A DNA stretch of 61,808 bases from Paenibacillus alkalitolerans (GCF_016482785.1 NZ_JAEMXM010000028.1:1-61808), one strand, 5' to 3'. Counted from the first letter of the stretch, positions 42,226-50,995 are shown. Program-made: numbers and translations. Notes: generated from the letters alone by a model not told the origin.

Positions 42226-42828
42226 ATGACAGAAACAAAGCGAAAGTTTAACTTCAAGGCGGGTATCATCGGAAGTTTGGCCGGCGGTCTGGTCATGGCC
42301 GTTCCGATGGGCATGATGGGTTCAATGCCCGGAATCGCGTCCATGGTCGGCAGCAATTCTGCAATTGTCGGATTTATTGTACACATGATCATTAGTTTGA
42401 TCTTCGGTATCGCGTTTGCCGTTTTTGCGGGGATGATCAAAGCACATCCGGCGATTACCGGCGCGATCTTCGGGGTGATCATCTGGATCATCGGTCCGCT
42501 CGTCCTTATGCCGATGATGACAAGCGGGGCGGCCGCTTGTGGTACGGCTGCCTGCGGCGTGGCTACGAAAGCTGCCTGCGGAACGGCTGATCAATCCGCC
42601 TGCGGTACCGCGAGCAAATCCGCCTGCGGTACCGCCGACAAGTCCGCTTGCGGCACAGCAAGCAAATCCGCCTGCGGAACTGTAGCAACCAGCGCGAATC
42701 CTTGCGGCAATCCCTCTGCCGGCGGCGGTGCGTCCGCATTGTTGATGGGACTGGCTACTCACATTCTTTACGGACTGATTACAGGTATTACATTCAAAAT
42801 GATCGCCAAGAATAGCATAACCGCTTGA
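42226..42828 (+). CDS. membrane protein with a Cys-rich repeat loop
   Basis: 200 residues from ATG 42226, where AAGGGAGGCAAACTC is well spaced. Three or four membrane helices (IIGSLAGGLVMAVPMGMMGS, FIVHMIISLIFGIAFAVFAG, GAIFGVIIWIIGPLVLMPMM) precede a hydrophilic stretch of about 65 residues built of 9-residue units such as SACGTADK and SACGTASK with eight Cys (by my count), followed by a final helix (LATHILYGLITGITFKMI). Without the insert the protein looks like a small conserved membrane protein. Cys spacing suggests metal or persulfide binding (inference). Confidence 0.75.
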   Translation: MTETKRKFNFKAGIIGSLAGGLVMAVPMGMMGSMPGIASMVGSNSAIVGFIVHMIISLIFGIAFAVFAGMIKAHPAITGAIFGVIIWIIGPLVLMPMMTSGAAACGTAACGVATKAACGTADQSACGTASKSACGTADKSACGTASKSACGTVATSANPCGNPSAGGGASALLMGLATHILYGLITGITFKMIAKNSITA

Positions 42829-42843
42829 TTTCGATTTTCAAGA

Positions 42844-42883
42844 CAACAAAGCAGAGCCGAATCGCTTCGGCTCTGCTTTGTTG
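42844..42883 (+). terminator. strong terminator after the Cys-repeat gene
   Basis: CAAAGCAGAGCCGAA pairs with TTCGGCTCTGCTTTG around a 4-base loop. It works in either direction between convergent genes. Confidence 0.9.
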
Positions 42884-42935
42884 GGTTATCTGATAAATGT
42901 ATTACTGGTATCTGCGTAAAAACGAAGAATCAATT

Positions 42936-43505
42936 TTACGTTTCAATCGCCAACACCACTTTCCGTGAAAAGACATACCAAGATATAGCAGTAAATGTGC
43001 CCGGTATGATTCCAAACAGCGTCCCTATGAAAAAGGAGCGAAACCGGATTTTCGATACGCCAGATACATAACTGATCAAATCAAATGGAATGATTGGAAT
43101 CAGCCTCAATAGAAGCACATAAAGCAGCCCCCTCTTTTCGAGCTGTGTCTGTACCTTTTTCATGTTCCCTTTCCAGTCCGTCCGAACCAGGCTTTTACCC
43201 ATAAATCGGGCTAACGCGAAGGATAATGCGGCGCCGGCCGTTGCTCCAATGACGGTGAGCACAGTACCCCAAAGCACGCCAAACGCCAAACCGCCGGTTA
43301 ACGATAAAACGGATGCGGGAAATAAAATCAGAGGTCTTACCGTATATAAGATAACGTAAAGGAGCGGAGCCAACCACCCAAAGGACAAGATCCACGTGCG
43401 AATCTCCGATGGCGTCAGCTGCAAGTAGGTCTGATTGAACCAATACAAGAGTGCAATCGCCGCCAGTACAGCCGAAACTTTAAGAGCGGCAGACCATTTT
43501 TTCAT
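42936..43505 (-). CDS. TVP38/TMEM64 (DedA-like) membrane protein
   Basis: 189 residues from ATG 43505 with GGAGG upstream. Membrane segments plus the family core YTVRPLILFPASVLSLTGGL, GTVLTVIGATAGAALSFALA and RLIPIIPFDLISYVSGVSKI. These proteins are thought to move lipids or small solutes. It is the last gene of the glutaredoxin-crp set. Confidence 0.9.
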   Translation of the reverse strand: MKKWSAALKVSAVLAAIALLYWFNQTYLQLTPSEIRTWILSFGWLAPLLYVILYTVRPLILFPASVLSLTGGLAFGVLWGTVLTVIGATAGAALSFALARFMGKSLVRTDWKGNMKKVQTQLEKRGLLYVLLLRLIPIIPFDLISYVSGVSKIRFRSFFIGTLFGIIPGTFTAISWYVFSRKVVLAIET

Positions 43506-43532
43506 ATGAACCTCCGTCTCCTCGCGCAAGGA

Positions 43533-44207
43533 CTAGACATATTCCGAGAGATGATTCAGATTGACGTGAACGGACATCCGGCCGGTTTTGATCACACCGT
43601 CTTTCGACAAATCGTTTAATACAGTCGTAACCGTTTCCCGCGTCGAACCGATCATGTTGGCGATTTCCTGATGGCTGAGCGGCATATCGATTTTATGGTA
43701 CGCTCCTTCCGGAATGCCGAATTTCTCCGCCAACGTCTTGAGCAGGTGCAGAATCCTGCCCTTCACATTGCCGAGTGCCAATTGGGCCAGCATCGCATCC
43801 CTTTCTTTCAGCAGCCTGCTGAGTTCCTTCATAATCCTGACCGCCAGATGCGGCCTGTCGACGAGAAACTGTTCGAATTGTTCTTTACCCAAAGAGCAAA
43901 GAATGGTTTCGTCCATTGTTTCAATAAACGTATCCTTGGTTCCAAGTGAAAAGGAATCAATTTCTCCAAATACGTTGCCCGCGCCCAAAATACTGACGAT
44001 AAACTGCTTTCCTTCCGGATTGATTTTGTACAACTTGAGTTTGCCTTCCTTCAACAAAAACAATCCTTCCCTGAACGTATCCGGAGTTTGAATCAGTTCT
44101 CCGCGATTGATCGTCGTCATCGGCGTCATCCGTTCAATTTCCTGCAGTTCCTCCATCGAAAGCGCCTCGAACAAACTGATTTGGGATAAATACCATAATT
44201 TATTCAT
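43533..44207 (-). CDS. Crp/Fnr-family transcription regulator
   Basis: 224 residues from ATG 44207, which starts directly after the glutaredoxin-like gene. cNMP-type sensor domain (about 1-120: GELIQTPDTFREGLFLLKEG; VFGEIDSFSLGTKDTFIETM), long dimer helix, and a winged helix with SHQEIANMIGSTRETVTTVL. There is no N-terminal Cys cluster, so it is not an iron-sulfur Fnr; one Cys (ILCSLGK) is present. The TGTAAG palindromes nearby are its likely sites, including one before its own operon. Confidence 0.93.
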   Translation of the reverse strand: MNKLWYLSQISLFEALSMEELQEIERMTPMTTINRGELIQTPDTFREGLFLLKEGKLKLYKINPEGKQFIVSILGAGNVFGEIDSFSLGTKDTFIETMDETILCSLGKEQFEQFLVDRPHLAVRIMKELSRLLKERDAMLAQLALGNVKGRILHLLKTLAEKFGIPEGAYHKIDMPLSHQEIANMIGSTRETVTTVLNDLSKDGVIKTGRMSVHVNLNHLSEYV

Positions 44208-44208
44208 T

Positions 44209-44439
44209 TCACGTGACCTCCAATATTCGATCCATTTTTTTCGGTTCAAAATAGGAAATGACTTCTCCGTCAACCACAATGAGCGGTGTGGCAATCCCTC
44301 CGAGACGGAGCATCTCGTCAAACCGGGCCTGGTCGTGGGTGACATCGATTTTTTCATAAGATATTTGTTTATGATCCAAATATTGGAACACCTCTTCGCA
44401 CGTGTTGCAGTGCTTTCTCCAATACACTTTGATCTTCAA
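44209..44439 (-). CDS. glutaredoxin-like protein
   Basis: 76 residues from a TTG at 44439, for which GAGGGGGTG is well spaced; an ATG at 44460 has no ribosome site. KVYWRKHCNTCEEVFQYLDH holds the CxxC redox pair, and GIATPLIVVDGEVISYFEP the cis-Pro and strand. It resembles ArsC/Spx-related glutaredoxins. First gene of an operon with the Crp/Fnr regulator. Confidence 0.85.
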   Translation of the reverse strand: MKIKVYWRKHCNTCEEVFQYLDHKQISYEKIDVTHDQARFDEMLRLGGIATPLIVVDGEVISYFEPKKMDRILEVT

Positions 44440-44542
44440 AGGATAACACCCCCTCGACATTAACGCATCAATTCATGGCCGCATATGCCCTGCAACGCTT
44501 CTTGACTCGATTATTATAATATCCTAATTATAAATCCCCTTC

Positions 44543-44558
44543 TGTAAGATAAATTACG
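44543..44558. promoter_or_regulatory. TGTAAG palindrome before the glutaredoxin-crp operon
   Basis: TGTAAGATAAATTACG is an imperfect copy of the palindrome, flanked by atcccct/aggggat. It lies about 105 bases before the TTG at 44439, consistent with autoregulation. Confidence 0.5.
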
Positions 44559-44650
44559 TAGGGGATCGACAGCGTGCTGTTTCATTGTTTTATCGGTTTA
44601 AGTTACAATTTAAAGGTGCCGCAAAATAAGCAATAAAGCTGGTGAGCGCA

Positions 44651-44728
44651 ATGGCAAAAACGGTTTTGGTCGTCGATGACGACCGGGATTTGTGTTATTT
44701 TCATAAAGATCTCTTTTGTTATTATTGA
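44651..44728 (+). pseudogene. response-regulator N-terminal scrap
   Basis: MAKTVLVVDDDRDL is the first strand and acidic pocket of a receiver domain. After 14 residues homology ends and the frame stops at 44728. GGTGAGCGCA precedes the ATG. Confidence 0.6.
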
Positions 44729-44854
44729 TGGAATAGTATCATATAGCTTTTATAAAACTAAAAGTCACCTCCATTTAAGCAATAGACTCTTACATTCTTG
44801 CTCCCTAATCCTAAGAGGGTATTTATATAATAAAACCACGATTCCTTTGTCATG

Positions 44855-44874
44855 TATGTAAAGTAGATTACATA
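44855..44874. promoter_or_regulatory. TATGTAA-N6-TTACATA palindrome
   Basis: TATGTAAAGTAGATTACATA. Fourth member of the palindrome set. It lies upstream of nothing intact: it is 3-prime of sqhC and after the receiver scrap. Confidence 0.5.
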
Positions 44875-44881
44875 CCAAAAA

Positions 44882-44899
44882 GCGCGTATAATCACGCGC
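44882..44899 (-). terminator. terminator after sqhC
   Basis: GCGCGT/ACGCGC with loop ATAATC; five T follow on the minus strand (A run at 44877-44881). Confidence 0.7.
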
Positions 44900-45010
44900 A
44901 TTCGGGATCCTTATGTGGTTCGTCTTTCCCTTTATCCTGCCGTTATCTTCAATGAAATGCTCTTGAGGACATCTGCACCTCCTCGAACTCAGCTGTCCAT
45001 CTTTCCTTAC

Positions 45011-46900
45011 TTAGTTCATATACTTCTTTTTATAATGGCTTAAAGCGAGCAAAGGCCAAACATACCGATAGCTATGATAATGGAAGTAAAATCCACCCGG
45101 CAAACCTGCACCTGTCGGATACGATGTCGTCCAATCTTGTTTTCTGGCCGACTCAGTTAAAAAGAGAACGCCGCGATCGATAGCCTGAATCGGTTCTTTG
45201 AAAACTGATATTAGGGCATCCAGTGCCCAGCCGGTTTGCGAAGGCGTGCTGACTCCTAACGATACATATCTTTTTTCCATGTCACTCCGACAAGATTCCC
45301 CCCAACCTCCGTCTGCATTTTGGATTTTCAGCAACCATCGAACTGCTTTTTGAATCGATGGATGATACGGGGAAACCCCTACCGCTGCCATGCCGGTTAC
45401 AGCAGCCCATGTTCCATAAACGTAAGATATTCCCCAACGCCCATACCATGAGCCATCCTTTTCCTGATTCATTAAGAGCCACCGAACCCCTCTTTCTACT
45501 ATTGGATGATGGATAGTTAAACCCGCTTCTTTTCCGAGGAATTCCAGTGTTCTCCCCGTTAAATCAGCTGTTGAAGGATCAATGCTGGTCGATTTTGATC
45601 CGTCGATCGGAATCCAGGTCAGGATTCTTTTATCCGTATTTTTTTCAAATGCCGGCCACCCTCCATCAGCATTCTGCATGGACAGCAGCCAATGGAGTCC
45701 GCGATTCCAAGCATCGCGATAGGTTGCATCTGTACTGCCCAACCTGCGTATCGCTCTTAAGGAAGCTGTCGTGTCATCGACATCGGGGTTTATTGTATTA
45801 ATATCGGAAAATCCCCATCCTCCCGGTAACACATGGGGATTATTTTGCACCCAGTCACCGTATTTTCGATGTTGACGTGAAAGCAAATACACGCCGGCTT
45901 TTTGTATGATCGGAGAAGCAGTTGAAACTCCTGCCTCTTGCAAAGCATGACTTAGTAACGCCGTATTCCAAACGGTTGATGTTGCGTTCTGCACATGGAT
46001 ATGTCCGTTCGTCCGGCAAGTCAATGTTTTTAATCCGGTAATCGCCCGCGAGATCACGTGACTGTCTTTGGGATATCCAAGAGCCATCAGTGCAAATATC
46101 ATGAGAAAAGTTGAAGTGAAATAACTGTACAAGGTTCCATCCGGTTCGATTCTCTCCAGCATGAACTGTTCTGCGCGCCGCAGAGCGATGGAATGGATGT
46201 GCCTAGGCAATATAGGGAGATTCTTAATGCCTTGTCTGATCAAATGAAGGATGGAACGAGACTCATTTGAGATACTATTCGCTTTATCCGGATTCACGTT
46301 TGTTGATTTTTCTGTAAACAGATCCGATAGATCGGGCGTATCATCCGTCTTTATGACAAACTTTCGATCGGCGCAGACCAGGATCGGCGCGACATGCACC
46401 CTGGCATACCCGACAAAATCAAAGAAATGAATCGGAAATGTTTGAGGCAAAAGCAGTAGTTCAACCGGAATCAAAAGATGCCGCGGCCACGGATACTGTC
46501 CCGTCAAGGCGAGCATCACTTTTGTAAGCGTGCTGGCTTCCGGTATCCCGCCTTTGGATAAAATAAAATGTTTCGCCGCTTGCATATTCTTATCGGTTTT
46601 CCGGTAGTACCCTGAGAATAGGAGGGCATAGTAAGCCTCTATCGATGCCGATAGATTACCCTCTTCTTCGTCATGATATAATTTCCAGGCTCCGTTCTTA
46701 TTCTGAATGCCGGATATTCGAGCGGTCAGTTCCCGGATGAAATCCTCGTCATCAATCTGTAGAACGCGTAATAGGATAATCATATACGCATCGGTCAAAG
46801 GACCGCTTTCCAGGCAATAGCGCCAAGCTCCGTCAGGTGACTGGTCCCGATGTAATAATTCGATCATGCGGTTCATTTCAGATTCGACTTTATTTTTCAC
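45011..46900 (-). CDS. sqhC: squalene-hopene/sporulenol cyclase
   Basis: 629 residues, the usual length. The catalytic acid motif is DVDDTTASLRAIRR (near 370), and QW repeats are plain: QNADGGWPAF, NQEKDGSWYGRWG, QNADGGWGES. It is a two-barrel terpene cyclase on the inner membrane face. In Bacillus the related enzyme makes sporulenol from tetraprenyl-curcumene during sporulation; here squalene is possible too. The gene is divergent from the DUF2515 gene, with an 89-bp gap. No polyprenyl-curcumene synthase is in the window. Confidence 0.92.
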   Translation of the reverse strand: MKNKVESEMNRMIELLHRDQSPDGAWRYCLESGPLTDAYMIILLRVLQIDDEDFIRELTARISGIQNKNGAWKLYHDEEEGNLSASIEAYYALLFSGYYRKTDKNMQAAKHFILSKGGIPEASTLTKVMLALTGQYPWPRHLLIPVELLLLPQTFPIHFFDFVGYARVHVAPILVCADRKFVIKTDDTPDLSDLFTEKSTNVNPDKANSISNESRSILHLIRQGIKNLPILPRHIHSIALRRAEQFMLERIEPDGTLYSYFTSTFLMIFALMALGYPKDSHVISRAITGLKTLTCRTNGHIHVQNATSTVWNTALLSHALQEAGVSTASPIIQKAGVYLLSRQHRKYGDWVQNNPHVLPGGWGFSDINTINPDVDDTTASLRAIRRLGSTDATYRDAWNRGLHWLLSMQNADGGWPAFEKNTDKRILTWIPIDGSKSTSIDPSTADLTGRTLEFLGKEAGLTIHHPIVERGVRWLLMNQEKDGSWYGRWGISYVYGTWAAVTGMAAVGVSPYHPSIQKAVRWLLKIQNADGGWGESCRSDMEKRYVSLGVSTPSQTGWALDALISVFKEPIQAIDRGVLFLTESARKQDWTTSYPTGAGLPGGFYFHYHSYRYVWPLLALSHYKKKYMN

Positions 46901-46989
46901 TTTGAAACAACCTTTCCTTTTATCGAAAATACGCTTATACCCAAATTATTCTGAAGAAGAAAAAGCGTTCTTAAGGGAGTAGAGGTTCG

Positions 46990-48174
46990 TTGATTGTTGA
47001 ATTTATGAAGGAAAAAATAAGCCTGTTCAATCGAAGACTATTCCCGCAACTGGCAGCGATCAAAAAAGAGCTTAAACAGAAAAGTAAAAATTTAAATCAG
47101 GGTGCGGTAAATCCAACGACACTGCCCCTGAAAGACCAGGAACTCATTTATCAAATCAAAGAGAGAACAAGTCGGCTGAACTTGAATAATGTGACTCGAA
47201 CGATGGCTTACTATGACTTCTATTGCCGTTATCCCGAAATTCATTGGGCCTTTCTCGGACATATGGTGTCGAGAAACGGCGGCTGGAATATGACGGATCT
47301 GAAAGGGGAATTGATTTCCAGATTATTGTCCGAAGAAGAACAAAAGGAGTTCTTTAATTTTTTAGAGCGCGGAAACTGGCTGATTTTTCAGGATGTATAC
47401 CCGCAATTTTTGTTATATGAGGAAAGTTTAAGTACACAGACAAACTTGTTTTATCTTTTGCCGTATTTCCATGTTTCCACGTTTATGGAGACGATGTGGA
47501 ATCATTTTTGGAAGATCGGCGACCGTTATCTTTTGGCTGTAGCTCTAGTTATCAACGAACAAAGTTACCTCGAGCAAAGAGTTATTCGGAATCCTTATTA
47601 CCAAAAAAACGTGCTGCAAACGATCGAATTCAAACTGCAAGATGTATTGAGCTTAAATCAAATCATATTCCCCTATTACCAGGATACGGGGAATTCTTCA
47701 TCCCAAAAAACAGGCATTATCGGCCAAACGCTTCGCCATTTTTCCTCCCTCCATGATCGCATTTTACTCGGAAAACGCTTGTACTCCATCATTTTTAAAG
47801 ATCCGGATGTATGTAGACGCGTAGTAGGCTGGGCGGGAGATCATCCCCACACAGGTTCCCGCAAAGATTACTGGCCGCATCTGTTTAACGATGTGAACGA
47901 ATCGTTACCGGGCGTACCTTATAAACGGCGCACGGACCATTGTCGTTTAAAGGAAGCTGCAGCAAGAATATATAGTCCCGCTTTACGTCATGCATGGAGT
48001 TATGTTGAACATGTGAACGCGGAGGAAGAAGATTGGTTTAAGGATTGGAAAATCATTCATTATTTCATCGATCATGAGGATCAAGTAGATGGAGAGATCT
48101 ATCATGCGTACTGTGAAACATTGGAGAAGGTCGAGCTTGCGGTCATTGCAAAAACATCCATCTTTCAGCGGTAA
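46990..48174 (+). CDS. DUF2515 (YppC-like) protein
   Basis: 394 residues from a TTG at 46990 (GGGAGTAGAGG upstream) or from ATG 47005. Family segments: NVTRTMAYYDFYCRYPEIHW, LEERGNWLIFQDVYPQF-like, SQKTGIIGQTLRHFSSLHDR, HTGSRKDYWPHLFND and RHAWSYVEHVNAEEEDWFK. Function unknown; it is restricted to Bacillales. A decayed partial copy lies at 27795-28109. The last 86 bases overlap the next frame. Confidence 0.88.
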   Translation: MIVEFMKEKISLFNRRLFPQLAAIKKELKQKSKNLNQGAVNPTTLPLKDQELIYQIKERTSRLNLNNVTRTMAYYDFYCRYPEIHWAFLGHMVSRNGGWNMTDLKGELISRLLSEEEQKEFFNFLERGNWLIFQDVYPQFLLYEESLSTQTNLFYLLPYFHVSTFMETMWNHFWKIGDRYLLAVALVINEQSYLEQRVIRNPYYQKNVLQTIEFKLQDVLSLNQIIFPYYQDTGNSSSQKTGIIGQTLRHFSSLHDRILLGKRLYSIIFKDPDVCRRVVGWAGDHPHTGSRKDYWPHLFNDVNESLPGVPYKRRTDHCRLKEAAARIYSPALRHAWSYVEHVNAEEEDWFKDWKIIHYFIDHEDQVDGEIYHAYCETLEKVELAVIAKTSIFQR

Positions 48175-48559
48175 AACTACCCCTTTGAAAGGCTACGTCT
48201 CATCTATGATATTTGCTTCTTTGTTGGGGACGTATCTGGATCTCCTTTTGGTGGGGAAACAATTGTATCACTTTCCTGTCAGACTTTTCCCGGACATTTT
48301 TACAATCAATATTTGGTTTACATTATTAGTGCTGCCGCTTGGAACGGCTATCTTTCTTTATGCGGTTAAGAATATGCACCCTTGGGGGAGAATTGGATTC
48401 ATTCTTCTTCTTGCCCTGGCAATGACTTTCGTAGAACAGCTGTCCGAAAAAACAGGATGGTTTTCCCACAGTTCGGATTGGCGGCACTCGTACTCTTTGT
48501 TCGGTTACATAATCTTTATGTGGCTTGTGATGAAATTTCACCGGTGGACGAACAGTTAA
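48089..48559 (+). CDS. CBO0543-type small membrane protein
   Basis: Up to 156 residues; the true start is unclear. ATG 48089 overlaps the DUF2515 gene; ATG 48208 starts right at the first helix (MIFASLLGTYLDLLLVGKQL). Four membrane segments follow, with FPDIFTINIWFTLLVLPLGT, FVEQLSEKTGWF and FGYIIFMWLVMKFHRW. This is the pattern of small sporulation-linked membrane proteins of Bacillales. Function unknown. Confidence 0.75.
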   Translation: MERSIMRTVKHWRRSSLRSLQKHPSFSGKTTPLKGYVSSMIFASLLGTYLDLLLVGKQLYHFPVRLFPDIFTINIWFTLLVLPLGTAIFLYAVKNMHPWGRIGFILLLALAMTFVEQLSEKTGWFSHSSDWRHSYSLFGYIIFMWLVMKFHRWTNS

Positions 48560-48708
48560 GGCCAGAAAGTCCTGCAACACTTCCTTTGCCCGATTCCAGC
48601 CGGGGACAACCTTCATCGGCGGGATCTTTTGTTTTTTCCAATATACTGTCGCCTATTGTGCTGCAGGTGAATACCCTGTTACTGAAATAAACATTAGGAG
48701 GAAATCGA

Positions 48709-49455
48709 ATGTATTCAAATTCATTGTTCAATTATGCAATTCCTTATAGGGTTCATTCTGAAATAGAACCGCACCCTCACTATTATAGAAACGCCGTATA
48801 CCCTCAATCGGGATACTTCCCAACGGTATACCCGCAACAACTCTATGCTTATCCGCCATTTCCGTATTACGATTATAGGTATACTTACGGACCGTTATCA
48901 AACGACGAATACCGCAATGATATGGTCAAAGCGAGTCATCAGCATGTCGAAGAAATCTTGGCATCCTGGTCGGGAAAACCTTTGGAAGGTGCAAGAGAAA
49001 TGATTTCCAAGTACGGACTTCCGGATGAAGCGACACCGAGCATGCTGATTTGGTACAACAACGGACCTTGGACGAAAACTGTAGTGTTCCGCGAGACGGT
49101 GCCGCATAATTTTCCGAAACCGCATCCGGACTTTCTGGAACAAACGATTAAGTATGAAGTTCCTGTACAAAAGTTTGATGATATCGGAGCGTTCGACGGC
49201 AGCGTATATATCGATCGAACGAAAGGAACCGTTTCCGCGAAATGCCATATGGAACCGATGAATATTTTGTCATTGAATCTCATGAACGATATTGTCACCG
49301 GCAAAAGAAGCGTGGAACAGGCGCGGAAATTTTATGCCGATACAGTCGTTAAGTTCAACCAAGGAATTCCTACCCCATATACGGAAAAATTGCTGTTCCC
49401 CTTGCCGGAAAAGACGGGAGATCCTGATGTGGCATTGGTACGGGCGGATTCATGA
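48709..49455 (+). CDS. conserved uncharacterised protein with a Tyr/Pro-rich head
   Basis: 248 residues. Residues 1-65 are Tyr/Pro/Gln-rich (PQQLYAYPPFPYYDYRYTYG). From about 70 on comes a conserved domain: REMISKYGLPDEATPSMLIW, YNNGPWTKTVVFRETVPHNF, PKPHPDFLEQTIKYEVPVQK, YIDRTKGTVSAKCHMEPMNI and MNDIVTGKRSVEQARKFYAD. The His/Asp-rich parts hint at metal binding. I recall no named family. The Tyr/Pro-rich head resembles coat proteins. TTAGGAGGAAATCGA precedes the ATG. Confidence 0.8.
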   Translation: MYSNSLFNYAIPYRVHSEIEPHPHYYRNAVYPQSGYFPTVYPQQLYAYPPFPYYDYRYTYGPLSNDEYRNDMVKASHQHVEEILASWSGKPLEGAREMISKYGLPDEATPSMLIWYNNGPWTKTVVFRETVPHNFPKPHPDFLEQTIKYEVPVQKFDDIGAFDGSVYIDRTKGTVSAKCHMEPMNILSLNLMNDIVTGKRSVEQARKFYADTVVKFNQGIPTPYTEKLLFPLPEKTGDPDVALVRADS

Positions 49456-49534
49456 AATTATCTGCTCCATTGTCCGAAGCCGATTCGTCCCCTCCCTACT
49501 GCGTTGAGGAAGGGGTCTTTTCGGCTATTATGAT

Positions 49535-49579
49535 AAAATCGCGTCCCCCTCAATACGAAGCGTTCGGGTACGCGATTTT
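49535..49579 (-). terminator. terminator after aroF
   Basis: AAAATCGCGT and ACGCGATTTT form a perfect stem with a 25-base loop. Near-symmetric A/T runs let it serve both converging genes. Confidence 0.75.
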
Positions 49580-49583
49580 ACTT

Positions 49584-50684
49584 CTACTTAGTATATGAAT
49601 CTAGGTATTGCACTATTTGTTCACCGGGAGACTTAATGAACAAGCCGGATTTTTTAATTTGTCCCCAGAAGTCGATAAACTGATTAATGCTTAATTGTTG
49701 ATTTGCATCCGACAAGGCGGATGGCGGGTCGGGGTGTACTTCAACCATAATTCCATCGGCTCCCGCAGCGAGTGCGGCTTTGGCACAAGGGGCCATAATG
49801 TCTTTCCGTCCTGTGGAATGGCTTACGTCAACGAGAACCGGCAAATGGCTTTCTTGCTTCAAAATCGGCACAGCCGAAATGTCAAGAGTGTTGCGAGTCC
49901 ATCTTTCATGCGTCCGGATGCCGCGTTCGACCAAGATCACTTGCTGGTTTCCGCGCGAAACGATGTATTCGGCCGCAAGCAAAAATTCTTCCAGCGTTGC
50001 GGCTGTCCCCCGCTTCAACAACACCGGTACAAACGCTTCGCCTGCCGCTTTGAGCAGCTCGAAATTTTGCATGTTTCGCGCACCGATCTGAATGATATCG
50101 ATATACCGCATTGCCATCTCGATATGAGACGGATGTACAATCTCGCTGACCGTTACCAACTCAAACTCATCTGCAATTTCCTTCAATATTTTCAAGCCTT
50201 CGATCCCAAGCCCCTGAAAGTCGTAAGGCGATGTCCTCGGCTTGAAGGCCCCTCCCCGGATCACGCTCACACCGGCCGCCTTTAACTGCGCCGCTGAGGT
50301 ACGCATCTGTTCATAACTCTCCACCGCACAGGGACCCGCAATCATCAGGTGAGATCCGCTTCCGATTTCAATCCCTTTTACCTTGATCACCGTATTCTCT
50401 CTTTGGTGTTTCCGGCTCACTAACAGAGGTTTCTCCTGAGCATTCTGGAAGTTTAACATTGCTCGATCTATTTGCTGCAGCAGATGCCGCAGGGCCTCTT
50501 CATCAATCGGCGCCTGTTCAACCACATGCAGTTTGCAAACCTGATCGGTGTGCGGCATACGATGTTTCCGCTGCATTCGGCTGATTTCCTGAACAATCAT
50601 TCCCCGCCTTCCAAGCAGCTCCAACAGCTCGGCATCGATCTGCATCAACCGTTCCTGCAGTAAGTCCTTCCCCGCATAACTCAT
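49584..50684 (-). CDS. aroF: chorismate mutase-DAHP synthase fusion
   Basis: 366 residues. Residues 1-90 are an AroQ-type chorismate mutase (LMQIDAELLELLGRRGMIVQ; HLLQQIDRAMLNFQNAQ), which in Bacillales enzymes senses prephenate/chorismate. From about 105 on comes the DAHP synthase barrel ([93 protein letters not shown]). It makes the first intermediate of the shikimate pathway. A T-box precedes it. Parts of this gene are copied at 31481 and 32204-32560. Confidence 0.95.
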   Translation of the reverse strand: MSYAGKDLLQERLMQIDAELLELLGRRGMIVQEISRMQRKHRMPHTDQVCKLHVVEQAPIDEEALRHLLQQIDRAMLNFQNAQEKPLLVSRKHQRENTVIKVKGIEIGSGSHLMIAGPCAVESYEQMRTSAAQLKAAGVSVIRGGAFKPRTSPYDFQGLGIEGLKILKEIADEFELVTVSEIVHPSHIEMAMRYIDIIQIGARNMQNFELLKAAGEAFVPVLLKRGTAATLEEFLLAAEYIVSRGNQQVILVERGIRTHERWTRNTLDISAVPILKQESHLPVLVDVSHSTGRKDIMAPCAKAALAAGADGIMVEVHPDPPSALSDANQQLSINQFIDFWGQIKKSGLFIKSPGEQIVQYLDSYTK

Positions 50685-50720
50685 TTTCTCTTCACCCCTG
50701 TTATTCAGTGTTATTTAGGC

Positions 50721-50995
50721 CGCAAAAAAAAGTTCCCCATCCGAAAGGGACGGGGAACCGCGGTACCACCCTAATTAGAAGCCCTGACATATATTGCATT
50801 TATGCAGAGCCGCTCACTCATTCCAACACGATAACGGCGTGTAACCGGAAAACCTCTAATGAAACCTTGGGAGTCAAGGCCGTTCAAGGATCGACTCGGG
50901 AGTGAACTTCGGCGAACGCATGCCTTCGGAGCGCTCTCAATCTCCGGCTCTCCGTCCCTGTAAGGAGCAATTCGCTTACTCTTCTCCGTCATTGT
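50721..50995 (-). promoter_or_regulatory. T-box leader of aroF, probably sensing tRNA-Phe
   Basis: On the minus strand the leader contains the T-box AGGGTGGTACCGCGG (about 50759-50773), then the terminator GTTCCCCGTCCC...GGGGAAC with eight T. Stem I carries AGTAAGCGAA and CAGGGACGGAGAGCC near its base, and the specifier bulge reads GAAG TTC ACTCCC; TTC at 50904-50906 is a Phe codon followed by A. When tRNA-Phe is uncharged it should favour the antiterminator and raise aroF. The specifier call is by eye. Confidence 0.85.

Noticed and set aside
42322-42762. Minus-strand ORF opposite the Cys-repeat protein
   Set aside because: Mirror of the repeat; no ribosome site and no family.
44651-44728. 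Functional response regulator
   Set aside because: Only the first 14 residues match; no phospho-acceptor Asp or output domain.
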